Notes: generated from the sequence alone by a model not told the origin. DNA of 64,000 nt from Actinoplanes sp. NBRC 103695 (GCF_030269485.1 NZ_BSTL01000004.1:186001-250000), one strand, 5' to 3'. Positions 32,007 through 40,980 are shown, counted from the first letter of the stretch. Numbers and translations are program-made.

Positions 32007-34595
32007 TCAACCGAGGAGCCAGGTGTCCTTGGAGCCGCCGCCGCGCGACGAGTTCACGATCATCGAGCCGGCCGGCGCGACGCGGGTCAGGGCCGCCGGG
32101 GCGACCACCGACTCGCGGCCGGTGAAGATGAACGCCCGCAGGTCGACGTGCCGGGGCGCGAACTGGTGGCCGTCGAAGACCGGGTGGGTGGAGAGCTGCA
32201 CGACCTCCTGGGCCACCCAGCGGTGCGGCGCGGTGTTGATCTGCCGGCGTACCGCGGACAGCTCCTCCGGCCGGGCGTGCGGGCCGATCACGATCCGGTC
32301 GCCGCCGTAGCCGTCGACCGGCTTGCAGACCAGCTCGGGCAGCCGGTCGAGTACCTCGGCGCGCTGCTCGGGAATGCCGCACAGGTACGTCGGCACGTCC
32401 GCCAGCAGCGGCTTCTCGCCCAGGTAGTACTCGATCAGCTGGGGCACGTACGCGTACACGGCCTTGTCGTCGCCGATGCCGTTGCCGAGCGCGTTGGCCA
32501 GCACAATGGTGTCCGCGTGCAGGGCGGCGACCAGGCTGGGCCCGAGCGGCATGCCGTCCGCGCCGGGGGAGTGCACCAGGCTGTCCTCGCCCATCCGCAG
32601 GTAGATCACGTCCACCCGGTGCCGCTTGCCGTCCCGGGTGCGGTAGACGATCCCGTCGTCGACGAACAGCTCGGTGCTGCGGACGAGCGGGACGCCCATC
32701 TCCTCGGCGAGCATCCGGTGCTCGAACCAGGCCGAGTCGTCCGGCCCCTGACTGAGCACCACGATCCGGGGGTCGTCACCGGCGGCCGGGCCGGCCGCCT
32801 CGATCAGCGCGGTCCGCAGCAGCGCCGGGGTGCCTTCCACGCCGAGCAGGCCCTCCGGCCGGGGCAGTTCGGGCAGCACGCTGTCGGTGAGCCGCCGGTT
32901 CTGCATCGAGTAGCCGATGCCCGACGGCACCCGCAGGTTGTCCTCCAGCACGCACCAGTTGCCCTCGGCGTCGCGCACCAGGTCGACGCCGGCCACCTGG
33001 GCACGGACCCGGGGCCGCACGACCAGGGCGCCGCTGGGCCGCAGCTCGGGCGAGCCGTCGATCACCCAGTCGGGCACCACGCCGTCCTTGACCACGAGCC
33101 GGTCGCCGTAGACGTCACCGACGAACGCGTCCAGCGCGCGGACCCGCTGCACCAGCCCGGCCCGCAGCTTCGTCCAGTCGTCGGCCGGCACCAGCCGCGG
33201 GACCAGGTCGAAGGGGAACAGCCGGGTGGCCGCCTCGCCCGCCACCGAGAACGTGATGCCCCGGGCGCGCTGTTCGTCGTCGCGAGCGTCTTCCCGCCGG
33301 CGCAGACCGGCGCTGCCCAGGGCCGACAGGACATTCACGATCCCGGTGTACGAGTGAGCGACGTCCCCGCCCGGGAACGCCTCGTCGCCTTCGGTCGCGT
33401 AGGGGAACAGTCCCGCCGGGACGGTCTGCCCGTCGGGCCCGATGGCGGTCGCGCCGCCGCGGGTGTCGGCCACCACCAGGTCGACCACGTCGGAGAGCCG
33501 GCCGCGGCGCTGCATCGCCCGCCGCTGCCGGGACGCCGAGCTGCCCCTGCTCAGCGCCTGCACGCTCAGGTCGAACACCTGCTCCCAGTCGCCCAGTTCC
33601 TCCAGCTGCGGGCGCAGGTCGCTGATCAGCCGTTCGACGGCCACCGCCGCGGGCACCGGAACCGGGGAGCGGGGCAGGTCGAGCAGGTCGCCCTCGAGCC
33701 CGGAGCGGGCCGCCCGCCACATCGCCGCGCGGTGCAGCGGCGGCCGGACACGTTCCAGGGGCCGGCCGGCCCGGTAGTCCTGCCGGGCGCGCAGCACCAG
33801 GCCACGGAACAGCCCGGCGAGCAGCACGACGGTGTCGGCGTCGGGGCAGGCGTCGGTCACCCGCAGCTCCACCGTGGGCAGGTGGGCGGACGGGCGTACG
33901 TCGAAGTAGACCATCTTGGGGTCGGTGATCGTGCCGGAGGCGATCAGGTCGGCCACCAGCTGGTCGTGGTCGGCGGCCGAGGTCACCTCGCCGCTGTCCC
34001 CGGCGGTCGGCCACCGCAGCCAGACCAGCGAGCGGACGCTGGCGTAGCCGGAGTCCTCGCCCATCCAGTACGGCGAGCTGGCGGAGATTCCGAGCAGCAC
34101 CGGCAGGGCGGGCGCCACGCGCTGGGCGACCGACACGGCTTCGTCTCGGTCGGGGATGCCGACGTGCACCTGCGCGCCGCAGATCAGCTGTTCCCGGGCG
34201 AGCATCTGGTACTCGTCGAGCATCCGGCGGTAGCGCGAGGTCGGCGTGACCGGCAGCGAGTCCAGGTCGACGAGCGGGACGGTGCCGGCGGCGACCAGTC
34301 CCAGGCCGAGCGACTCGGCGACCCCGATCGCCTCGCGGCGCAGCCGGACGATGCCCTCCCGCAGGCCGTCCAGGGTCGCGGTGACCGGGGTGTTGGTCTC
34401 GACGACCGAGCGGTGCAGCTCGGCGGAGTAGTGCTCCGGGTCGAGGCGTTCCAGCACGTCGGGCGCCCGGGGTACGAGCTCGCGGGACCTCAGGTCGACG
34501 ACGTGCAGTTCCTCTTCGACCCCGAGGGTGAGGTCTGTGCCGTTGTCGATGCCCTCCTCCCCGTCGTCCGCGGTGACCTTCAGTGACTCCGTCAT
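32007..34595 (-). CDS. Carboxylate-amine ligase (GCS2/YbdK) fused to a circularly permuted ATP-grasp domain
   Basis: Cytoplasmic protein of 862 residues. Residues 20-370 are a GCS2 (YbdK-like glutamate-cysteine ligase family 2) domain: LTLGVEEELHVVDLRSRELV, ELHRSVVETNTPV, CGAQVHVGIPDRDEA, and LPTVELRVTDACPDADTVV. Residues 400-862 are a circularly permuted ATP-grasp domain: DVYGDRLVVKDGVVPDW, DLVRDAEGNWCVLEDNLRVPSG, VCKPVDGYGGDRIVIGPHA and HVDLRAFIFTG. Both parts join an amine to a carboxylate at the cost of ATP, so one chain could make two peptide bonds in turn. It precedes the amidotransferase by 136 bases. ATG 34595 was chosen for the fit to family starts. The product is unknown; a small glutamyl peptide is likely. 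Confidence 0.9.
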   Translation of the reverse strand: MTESLKVTADDGEEGIDNGTDLTLGVEEELHVVDLRSRELVPRAPDVLERLDPEHYSAELHRSVVETNTPVTATLDGLREGIVRLRREAIGVAESLGLGLVAAGTVPLVDLDSLPVTPTSRYRRMLDEYQMLAREQLICGAQVHVGIPDRDEAVSVAQRVAPALPVLLGISASSPYWMGEDSGYASVRSLVWLRWPTAGDSGEVTSAADHDQLVADLIASGTITDPKMVYFDVRPSAHLPTVELRVTDACPDADTVVLLAGLFRGLVLRARQDYRAGRPLERVRPPLHRAAMWRAARSGLEGDLLDLPRSPVPVPAAVAVERLISDLRPQLEELGDWEQVFDLSVQALSRGSSASRQRRAMQRRGRLSDVVDLVVADTRGGATAIGPDGQTVPAGLFPYATEGDEAFPGGDVAHSYTGIVNVLSALGSAGLRRREDARDDEQRARGITFSVAGEAATRLFPFDLVPRLVPADDWTKLRAGLVQRVRALDAFVGDVYGDRLVVKDGVVPDWVIDGSPELRPSGALVVRPRVRAQVAGVDLVRDAEGNWCVLEDNLRVPSGIGYSMQNRRLTDSVLPELPRPEGLLGVEGTPALLRTALIEAAGPAAGDDPRIVVLSQGPDDSAWFEHRMLAEEMGVPLVRSTELFVDDGIVYRTRDGKRHRVDVIYLRMGEDSLVHSPGADGMPLGPSLVAALHADTIVLANALGNGIGDDKAVYAYVPQLIEYYLGEKPLLADVPTYLCGIPEQRAEVLDRLPELVCKPVDGYGGDRIVIGPHARPEELSAVRRQINTAPHRWVAQEVVQLSTHPVFDGHQFAPRHVDLRAFIFTGRESVVAPAALTRVAPAGSMIVNSSRGGGSKDTWLLG

Positions 34596-34772
34596 GCGTC
34601 CGCCTCTGCTCCTCCGGTTCGTCGTTCCCCGGAGCCTCGCCATTTCATGTGCCAGGCATGTGACGTGCCCATTTCCAGAGGCAGTCAAGCACCCCGGCGC
34701 CCGTGATCACCTTGATCAATATGTGACCTGAGGGGTATTCGCGCAGCTCAGAGGCCTGTAGCGTCGGTTGTT

Positions 34773-35858
34773 GTGACCGATGACTTACGCCTGCGCCGCC
34801 GTGGAGTGCTCACCCTGGCGGCGCTCACCGCTTCGATGGCCGCCTGCTCACGGACCGCGCCGACGGCGGCAACGCCGCAACCACCCGTGATCACTCCGAT
34901 GTCGACCAAACCGGATATATCGGTCCCGTCGGTCGCTCCGTCGCCCACGCCGTCCGCCACCTCGAAAGCCGCGAAGCCGGAAGAAGAAGCCGAGCCGGTC
35001 GCCGCAAAGAAGACCGGCAAGGGCGGGCCGGTGCCGGCGCTGGACCGGGCGATGCTCGGCTCCTACCTGGCGCTCGGTGGGAAGTCGCTGTCCCAGAGCC
35101 TGGCGTTGCGGCGTGGCCAGCTCGGCCGGGAGCAGCGAATCGTGCACCAGTTCTGGGGCTGGTCGGAGCGCATGCCGTCGTCGTTCTCGTCGATCGGCAC
35201 GTCGACGCTGATGATCTCCTGGCACGGGACGAAGCTCGCATCCGTCGCGAGCGGCGCGCAGGACTCGGTGATCAAGGCGGCGGCGAGCAGGCTGGCCGCG
35301 TACGGGAAACCCCTGCTCCTGCGCTGGGCCTGGGAGATGAACGGCGACTGGTTCGAGTGGTGCGGCCCGAACAACGGGAACGATCCCGGCCGGTACGTGA
35401 AGGCGTTCCGCCGGATCCACAAGATCTTCCGGGACAAGGGTGCGGACAACGTCGCGTTCGTGTGGAGCCCCAACTGGAACTCGTCGCCGAACACCTCGTC
35501 GAACGCGATGAGCAGGTACTACCCCGGCGACGACTACGTGGACTGGGTCGGGGTCTCCGGCTACGACTTCTACTCGGAGTCGCCGGCGACACTGTTCCGG
35601 CCGGTCGTCTCGGCGTATGGGAAACGCAAGCCGATCATCGTGACCGAGACCGCCGCGATCGACCACGGCGGCGGCAGCAAGGCCGCTTGGATCAAAAAGC
35701 TTTCCGCGTACGTCCGGAGCACGCCGTCGATCGGCGCCGTGGTCTGGTTCGACACCGACGTGCAGGACGACTCGAAGCACAACTTCCGGTTCGACACGTC
35801 CAGCGACGCGCTCGCCGCCTACCGCTCGATGGCCCGGAGCGCACGCTTCTCCGGCTGA
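34773..35858 (+). CDS. GH26-type glycoside hydrolase, Tat-exported lipoprotein
   Basis: Exported protein of 361 residues. The N-terminus has twin arginines (LRRRGVLTLAALTASMAAC) and a lipobox-like end, so it is probably a Tat-dependent lipoprotein. A Pro/Thr/Ser linker spans residues 30-85. The domain (about 90-361) has GH26 features: HQFWGWSERMP, LLRWAWEMNGDWFEWCG with acid/base Glu188, DDYVDWVGVSGYDFY, and nucleophile Glu292 in PIIVTETAA. GH26 enzymes mostly cut beta-mannans or beta-1,3/1,4-glucans. GTG 34773 is the only sensible start. A LacI gene with a large palindrome follows and may regulate this gene, but its promoter shows no copy of that palindrome. Confidence 0.87.
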   Translation: MTDDLRLRRRGVLTLAALTASMAACSRTAPTAATPQPPVITPMSTKPDISVPSVAPSPTPSATSKAAKPEEEAEPVAAKKTGKGGPVPALDRAMLGSYLALGGKSLSQSLALRRGQLGREQRIVHQFWGWSERMPSSFSSIGTSTLMISWHGTKLASVASGAQDSVIKAAASRLAAYGKPLLLRWAWEMNGDWFEWCGPNNGNDPGRYVKAFRRIHKIFRDKGADNVAFVWSPNWNSSPNTSSNAMSRYYPGDDYVDWVGVSGYDFYSESPATLFRPVVSAYGKRKPIIVTETAAIDHGGGSKAAWIKKLSAYVRSTPSIGAVVWFDTDVQDDSKHNFRFDTSSDALAAYRSMARSARFSG

Positions 35859-35879
35859 GACACGCTTCTCCGGCTGAGA
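35842..35879. repeat. 19-bp tandem duplication across the GH26 stop codon
   Basis: CACGCTTCTCCGGCTGAGA occurs twice head to tail (35842-35860, 35861-35879). It contains the last codons and stop of the GH26 gene, so the stop context is copied just downstream. A replication slip is the simplest cause. Confidence 0.9.
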
Positions 35880-35934
35880 AGGGTATTGCGCGGCCGTGGA
35901 ACACCCGCTTAATCTGCCTGTCACGATCACTTAA

Positions 35935-35961
35935 TCGATTCGTATCGACGATACGAATCGA
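35935..35961. promoter_or_regulatory. 27-bp perfect palindrome, LacI operator candidate
   Basis: Arms TCGATTCGTATCG and CGATACGAATCGA are exact complements about a central A. The site ends 22 bases before the start of the LacI gene at 35984, in the position for autorepression. The LacI HTH at 35990-36060 is the likely binder. The palindrome is seen; the binder is inferred. Confidence 0.7.
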
Positions 35962-35983
35962 CGGGTCGCGGGAGGTTCTCGGG

Positions 35984-37006
35984 ATGGTCGCGTTCACCAG
36001 CAAGGACGTCGCGCGCAAGGCTGGCGTCTCGCAGAGCACCGTCTCGTACGTGATGACCGGTAAACGCCCGATCTCCGAGACCACCCGGCTGCGCGTGCAG
36101 GCCGCCATCGACGAGCTCACCTACCAGCCGAACCAGGGCGCCCGCGCGCTGAAGTCGCAGCGCACCCGGGTGATCGGGCTGATCGTGCCGTTCGGGCACG
36201 GCGTCGACACGGCGGGCGTGCTGCCGTTCATCGAGACGATCACCAGCTCGGCCCGGGCACAGGATCACGAGGTGCTGCTGAACACGTCGGACGAGGGCTC
36301 GGACGGGTTGCGCCGGCTGGCCGGCCGCCAGCTGTGCGACGCGATCGTGCTGATGGACATCCTGGGCCACGGCGACGACCGGATCCCGGTGGCGGCCGAC
36401 CTCGGTCTGCCGGTGGTCCTGGTCGGGGTGCCCGCCGACCCGATGGGCCTCAGCTGCGTCGACCTGGACTTCGCGGCGGCCGCCGAACTGGCCGTGGACG
36501 AGCTGGCCGAGACCGGGCACGACCGGCTGGTGGTGCTCGGCTACCCGGCCGAGATCATCGATCGGGACGTCAACTACGTGCGCCGCTTCCTCGACGCGGC
36601 CACCGCGGCCGCCGCCCGGCACGGCATGCCGTGCGAGGTGATCGGCTCGCTCGAGCCGCACCGCGCGGCGGCGGACCACGCGGCCGCCCTGATCGAGCCG
36701 GGCCTGGTGGAGATCGGCCGGGTCGGCGTGATCGTGCCCCAGTCCCAGATCGTGCAGCCGTTCCTGCACGCGCTCAGCGCTCGCGGACTGCGGCCCGGGC
36801 ACGACCTCTCGGTCATCGGGCTCTGCACCGACGTCGCGGCCGAGCAGATGGAACCTCCGGTCACCAACGTCTCGCTGGAGCCGCGCGACGTTTCCCGCCG
36901 CGCCATGCAGTCCCTGTTCTGGCTGCTCGAACCCACCCCGGCCGGCCCGCCACCGGCGATCGACCTGATCCCGCCGCGGCTGACCCGGCGCACGAGCGTC
37001 ATGTAG
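35984..37006 (+). CDS. LacI-family transcriptional regulator
   Basis: DNA-binding repressor of 340 residues. Residues 3-50 are the LacI HTH plus hinge (FTSKDVARKAGVSQSTVSYV, MTGKRPISETTRLRVQAAID, then YQPNQGARAL). Residues 60-330 are the periplasmic-binding-like ligand domain, with VGVIVPQSQIVQPFLHALSARGLRPG and LSVIGLCTDVAAEQMEPPVTNVSLEPRDVSRRAM as late landmarks. ATG 35984 has GGAGG 7 bases before it. The 27-bp palindrome just upstream is its probable operator. The effector is likely a sugar. The neighbour upstream is GH26, which it may also control. Confidence 0.93.
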   Translation: MVAFTSKDVARKAGVSQSTVSYVMTGKRPISETTRLRVQAAIDELTYQPNQGARALKSQRTRVIGLIVPFGHGVDTAGVLPFIETITSSARAQDHEVLLNTSDEGSDGLRRLAGRQLCDAIVLMDILGHGDDRIPVAADLGLPVVLVGVPADPMGLSCVDLDFAAAAELAVDELAETGHDRLVVLGYPAEIIDRDVNYVRRFLDAATAAAARHGMPCEVIGSLEPHRAAADHAAALIEPGLVEIGRVGVIVPQSQIVQPFLHALSARGLRPGHDLSVIGLCTDVAAEQMEPPVTNVSLEPRDVSRRAMQSLFWLLEPTPAGPPPAIDLIPPRLTRRTSVM

Positions 37007-37086
37007 TGCACAGTGGACGCTTTCGCCGATCATGGGGCGGGACCCTGGGGCGGCGAGGCTGGCGCGGGTAAGGGACACTGCCATCC

Positions 37087-38802
37087 ATGTCGGGTGTGAT
37101 GGAGCTGGGCGCGCGGGATCCGCGCCAGGTCGGCCCCTACCGCCTGCTCAAGAGGCTGGGCGTGGGCGGGCAGGGCACGGTCTACCTGGGCACCGACGGC
37201 GGTGACGACCGCGTCGCCGTCAAGGTGCTGAACACCGACTTCGACGACACCGGCCGCCTGAAAACCACGCTGAACCGCGAGCTGGAGAGCGCGCAGTCGG
37301 TCGCCGCCTTCGTCACCGCCGGCGTCATCACGTTCGACCTGGACGCCGACCCGCCGTACATCGTCACCGAGTTCGTGGACGGGCCGACGCTCCAGGAGGA
37401 CGTGCTCTCCGGGCGCGGCCCGCTGCGCGGCAGCCGGCTCAACGACCTGGCCATCCAGACGATCATCGCGCTCGAGGCCATCCACGGCGCGAACGTGGTG
37501 CACTGCGACTTCAAGCCGGCGAACATCATCCTCGGCCCGAGCGGCGTGAAAGTCATCGACTTCGGCATCGCCCGCGCCTGGGAACAGGTGCACCAGGCGG
37601 CCAGCCGGGTCATCGGCAGCGCCCACTTCATGGCGCCCGAGCAGGTGGAGAACCATCCGCTCGGTCCTGCCGTGGACGTGTTCGCCTGGGCCTCGACGAT
37701 GGTGTTCGCGGCCACCGGCAAGTACGCGTTCCCCGGCTCCAGCCCTGTCGCGGTCGGCGTCGCGGTGGTCCAGGCCGAGCCCAACCTGCACGGGCTCACC
37801 GGTCAGCTCGCCGAGCTCGTGGGGGCGTGCCTGCGCAAGGATCCGGCGCACCGGCCCACCGCCGCCCAGGTGCGCCAGGCCCTGATGGCGCCGCCCGGCC
37901 AGCGCCCGATCAGCTCGCCACCCAGCGCCCCCACCATGCTGACGCCCGGCCTGCGCCCGGCCGGCTCGCCGCCCGTTCAGCAGGGCTCGCGCCCCGGTCA
38001 GCAGGGCTCGCCGCCCGGCCAGCCGGTCGCTTATCAGCCCGGCTCGGCCACCCCTTACATCCCGCCGGTCCCGCAGTCGCCCGCTGGGCCGCCCGGCCGG
38101 GTCGAGCCGACGATCTACGAGCCGCCGGTCCCGTCCGGCGGCCCCGCCATGGCGTACCCGACCGCCTCCGGCCATCCGGTGCCGGCGCCGCCCCCGCTGC
38201 GCCGGAGCGGCGGCAAGGTCGCGCTGATGTTCCTTCTGGTACTGGTGATCCTGAGCGGCGCGGGCGTTTCCGGTTACCTGTGGTGGGACCGGGCGCAGCA
38301 CCGCTCCGCGACCGGCGACGACGGCTCCGGCGCGCAGGGCGGCGGCCAGTCCGACCCCGATCTGGCCGAGCTTCAGGCGTTCGCCGGCGACCGGCCGCTG
38401 GGCAACTGCCTGCCCGGCACCCCCAACGAACGGCAGACCGCGCGGCGCTCCTGCCCGGTGGACGGCGTGACGGTCACCTATGCGCTCTACAAGCGGGAAC
38501 CGCGCGACGAACGCACCGCCGAGCGCAAGCGGGTGCAGAACCTCCACAAGAACTCGCCGGAGGGGTGCCTGTCCCAGACCGGCATGAGTCCCGACAAGCG
38601 GCGCGGGCAGTACATCGAGTACACCTACAAGGCCGGTGACGACGGCCGGTGGTATGCGGCCATCTGGTGGGACGACGGGGTCACCCGGCCGGATGGCGCC
38701 ACAGTGATGACGATGCGCATTCCCTGGGACCAGAAGGCCACCGATCCGGCCGCCGAGCTGCGCGAACATTGGTTGAGCTGGGGATATTCGCTTCCCGACT
38801 GA
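37087..38802 (+). CDS. Ser/Thr protein kinase with one membrane helix
   Basis: Membrane-anchored protein of 571 residues. Residues 16-270 are a Hanks-type kinase: LLKRLGVGGQGTVYLGTDGG (Gly loop), VAVKVLN (Lys), catalytic loop VVHCDFKPANI and DFGIARAWEQ. The catalytic loop has Cys before Asp instead of Arg, so this is a non-RD kinase that should not need activation-loop phosphorylation in the usual way. A Pro/Gln/Gly-rich linker (275-375), a helix (KVALMFLLVLVILSGAGVSG, about 378-400) and an external domain of about 160 residues with two pairs of Cys (NCLPGTPNERQTARRSC, GCLSQTG) follow. The signal bound outside is unknown. ATG 37087 or 37099 may be the start. Confidence 0.92.
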   Translation: MSGVMELGARDPRQVGPYRLLKRLGVGGQGTVYLGTDGGDDRVAVKVLNTDFDDTGRLKTTLNRELESAQSVAAFVTAGVITFDLDADPPYIVTEFVDGPTLQEDVLSGRGPLRGSRLNDLAIQTIIALEAIHGANVVHCDFKPANIILGPSGVKVIDFGIARAWEQVHQAASRVIGSAHFMAPEQVENHPLGPAVDVFAWASTMVFAATGKYAFPGSSPVAVGVAVVQAEPNLHGLTGQLAELVGACLRKDPAHRPTAAQVRQALMAPPGQRPISSPPSAPTMLTPGLRPAGSPPVQQGSRPGQQGSPPGQPVAYQPGSATPYIPPVPQSPAGPPGRVEPTIYEPPVPSGGPAMAYPTASGHPVPAPPPLRRSGGKVALMFLLVLVILSGAGVSGYLWWDRAQHRSATGDDGSGAQGGGQSDPDLAELQAFAGDRPLGNCLPGTPNERQTARRSCPVDGVTVTYALYKREPRDERTAERKRVQNLHKNSPEGCLSQTGMSPDKRRGQYIEYTYKAGDDGRWYAAIWWDDGVTRPDGATVMTMRIPWDQKATDPAAELREHWLSWGYSLPD

Positions 38803-38871
38803 AACTGTGTCTTTGCTGTGCGCTGCCGTCGCGTAACGCTGGGTTAACCGACTCCCGCTACGGTTTCCGAT

Positions 38872-40980
38872 ATGCCGGATTTGTTCCGACGGGACCTGCC
38901 AGCTTCCGTGGTGGTCTTCCTCATCGCCGTCCCTCTGTCTCTCGGTATCGCCGCCGCTTCGGGCGCGCCGCTGATGGCCGGGCTCATCGCCGCCGTCGCC
39001 GGTGGCCTGGTCGCCGGGGCGCTGAGCGGCGCCCCGCTCCAGGTGAGCGGCCCCGCCGCCGGGCTCACCGTGATCGTCGCCGGGGTTGTCGCCGACTTCG
39101 GCTGGGCGGGCACCGCCGCCGTGGTGGCCATGGCCGGCCTGGTGCAGATCGGCCTGGGCGCCGCCCGCCTCGGCCGCGCCGCCCTGGCTCTGTCGCCGGC
39201 CGTCGTGCACGGCATGCTGGCCGGCATCGGCGTGGTGATCGCCCTGAGCCAGCTGCACGTGGTCCTGGGCGGCCGGCCGCAGAGTTCCGGCGTAGCCAAC
39301 CTGCGCGACCTGCCCGCCCAGATCCTCGGCTCGCACACGCCGTCGCTGCTGATCGGCCTGCTGGCCGGCGCCATCATGCTGGTCTGGCCGCGCCTGGTCC
39401 GCACGTCCCTGCTGCCCGCCGCCCTGATCGCGGTGGTGGCCAGCACCGTGACGGCGATGGCGGCCGGTCTGGACGTCGCCCGCGTCGACCTGCCCGACGA
39501 TCCGCTCGACGCGATCGTGTTCCCGCGGTGGCCGTCCGCGCCGGTGGCCGCGATCGCCGTCGCCGTCATCACGATCGCGCTGGTGGCGAGCGTCGAGTCG
39601 CTGCTGTCCGCGGTGGCCGTCGACAAGCTGCACGACGGCAAGCGCGCCCGCTTCAACAAGGAGCTGGTCGCCCAGGGCGCCGCGAACAGTGTCTCGGGCA
39701 TGCTGGGCGGCCTGCCGGTGACCGGCGTGATCGTGCGCAGCTCGGCGAACGTCGCGGCCGGCGCCCGTACGCGTGCCTCGGCGATCCTGCACGGCGTCTG
39801 GATGGCGGTGTTCGTGCTGCTCTGCGCCGGCCTGATGGAGCAGATCCCGCTCGCGGCCCTTGCGGCGGTCCTGGTGGTGGTCGGCTTGCGCCTGGTGGAC
39901 CTCGGCCAGATCAGGGAGTACGTACGCCACCGCGAACTGCCCACCTACCTGGCGACGGCCGCCGGCGTGATCCTCCTGGACCTGCTGTCCGGCGTGGCCC
40001 TGGGCATGGCCGTGGCGGCGCTGTCCATGCTGTGGCGCGTGGCGCGCTGCGACATCCGCCGAACCGAGACGACTCCCGGCCACTGGCTGGTGAACATCAC
40101 CGGCACCGCCTGCTTCGTGGGTTCGGCGCGGCTGGCCCGCGAGCTGCAGTCGCTGCCCGAGGCGAGCTCGGTGGAGGTGGAGCTGCACCTCGACTACCTG
40201 GACCATGGCGCCTTCCAGGCCATCCGCGACTGGCGCGAGGCTTACGAGCGCTCCGGCGGCCGGGTGGCCGTCCGCGAGGTCCACGACAGCTGGTTCCACC
40301 GGGCGACGGCGGGCCGCTTGGGCTCCGCCCGCAGCGGCCCGCCCAGGTTCCTGGGTTCCTGGTCACGCTGGCAGGCCTACGACCGAGGCGGCCAGGACGC
40401 GATGACGGCGGGCATCGACGAGTTCGAACGCTCCGTGGCCCCCTTGGTCCGCCCGCACCTGGCCGGCCTGGCAAGGGCAGGCCAGCAACCGGAGCAGCTC
40501 TTCATCACCTGCGCCGATTCCCGCGTGGTCCCCAACCTCATCACGGGCAGCGGCCCAGGCGACCTCTTCTGCGTCCGCAACGTGGGCAACATCGTCCCAC
40601 CGTTCGGCGTCCCCCACGATTCGGTGGGCGCCGCCATCGAGTACGCGGTAGACGTCCTGGGCGTCTCGGTGATCACGGTCTGCGGCCACTCCGGCTGCGG
40701 CGCCGTCCGCGCGATGATGTCCGGCGGCGCCCCCAGGGACTCGTCCCTGGGCCGCTGGCTGAGCACCTCCGACACCGCAATTGCGGGCGACGACGAGGAA
40801 CGCTGCATAGCCGACAACGTCGTCCAGCAACTGACCAACCTGCGCACCTATCCCAGCGTCCGCACGGCCCTGTCCGAGAACCGCCTACGCCTGGCCGGCC
40901 TCTACTTCGACCTGGCCGAAACCCGCATGTACACCGTGGACGAAGACCACGGCCTGCACCGCCCGATAGCCGCGGCCTAG
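38872..40980 (+). CDS. SulP anion transporter fused to a beta-carbonic anhydrase
   Basis: Membrane protein of 702 residues. Residues 1-400 are the SulP core with ten or more helices (FLIAVPLSLGIAAASGAPLMAGL, VSGPAAGLTVIVAGVV, ALVASVESLLSAVAVDKLHDG, GGLPVTGVIVRSSANVAAGA). A STAS-like segment follows (420-480). Residues 520-702 are a beta-carbonic anhydrase with the zinc set CADSRVVP, then H and C in TVCGHSGCGAVRAMM. Known SulP members move sulfate or bicarbonate; the fused anhydrase makes bicarbonate or CO2 the likely substrate, coupling transport to hydration. The start is ATG 38872. An array of hairpin repeats follows the stop. Confidence 0.93.
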   Translation: MPDLFRRDLPASVVVFLIAVPLSLGIAAASGAPLMAGLIAAVAGGLVAGALSGAPLQVSGPAAGLTVIVAGVVADFGWAGTAAVVAMAGLVQIGLGAARLGRAALALSPAVVHGMLAGIGVVIALSQLHVVLGGRPQSSGVANLRDLPAQILGSHTPSLLIGLLAGAIMLVWPRLVRTSLLPAALIAVVASTVTAMAAGLDVARVDLPDDPLDAIVFPRWPSAPVAAIAVAVITIALVASVESLLSAVAVDKLHDGKRARFNKELVAQGAANSVSGMLGGLPVTGVIVRSSANVAAGARTRASAILHGVWMAVFVLLCAGLMEQIPLAALAAVLVVVGLRLVDLGQIREYVRHRELPTYLATAAGVILLDLLSGVALGMAVAALSMLWRVARCDIRRTETTPGHWLVNITGTACFVGSARLARELQSLPEASSVEVELHLDYLDHGAFQAIRDWREAYERSGGRVAVREVHDSWFHRATAGRLGSARSGPPRFLGSWSRWQAYDRGGQDAMTAGIDEFERSVAPLVRPHLAGLARAGQQPEQLFITCADSRVVPNLITGSGPGDLFCVRNVGNIVPPFGVPHDSVGAAIEYAVDVLGVSVITVCGHSGCGAVRAMMSGGAPRDSSLGRWLSTSDTAIAGDDEERCIADNVVQQLTNLRTYPSVRTALSENRLRLAGLYFDLAETRMYTVDEDHGLHRPIAAA

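Noticed and set aside
31986..34586. Plus-strand open frame of 866 residues
   Set aside because: It is antisense to the GCS2/ATP-grasp fusion and shows no recognised motif.
35357..35983. Long N-terminal extension of the LacI protein
   Set aside because: It overlaps the GH26 gene in another frame and would bury the HTH. ATG 35984 with a good ribosome site begins the HTH.
37030..40299. Minus-strand open frame of 1089 residues
   Set aside because: It is antisense to the kinase and SulP genes, which have clear catalytic motifs, and its product is His/Gly/Arg-rich without a fold.
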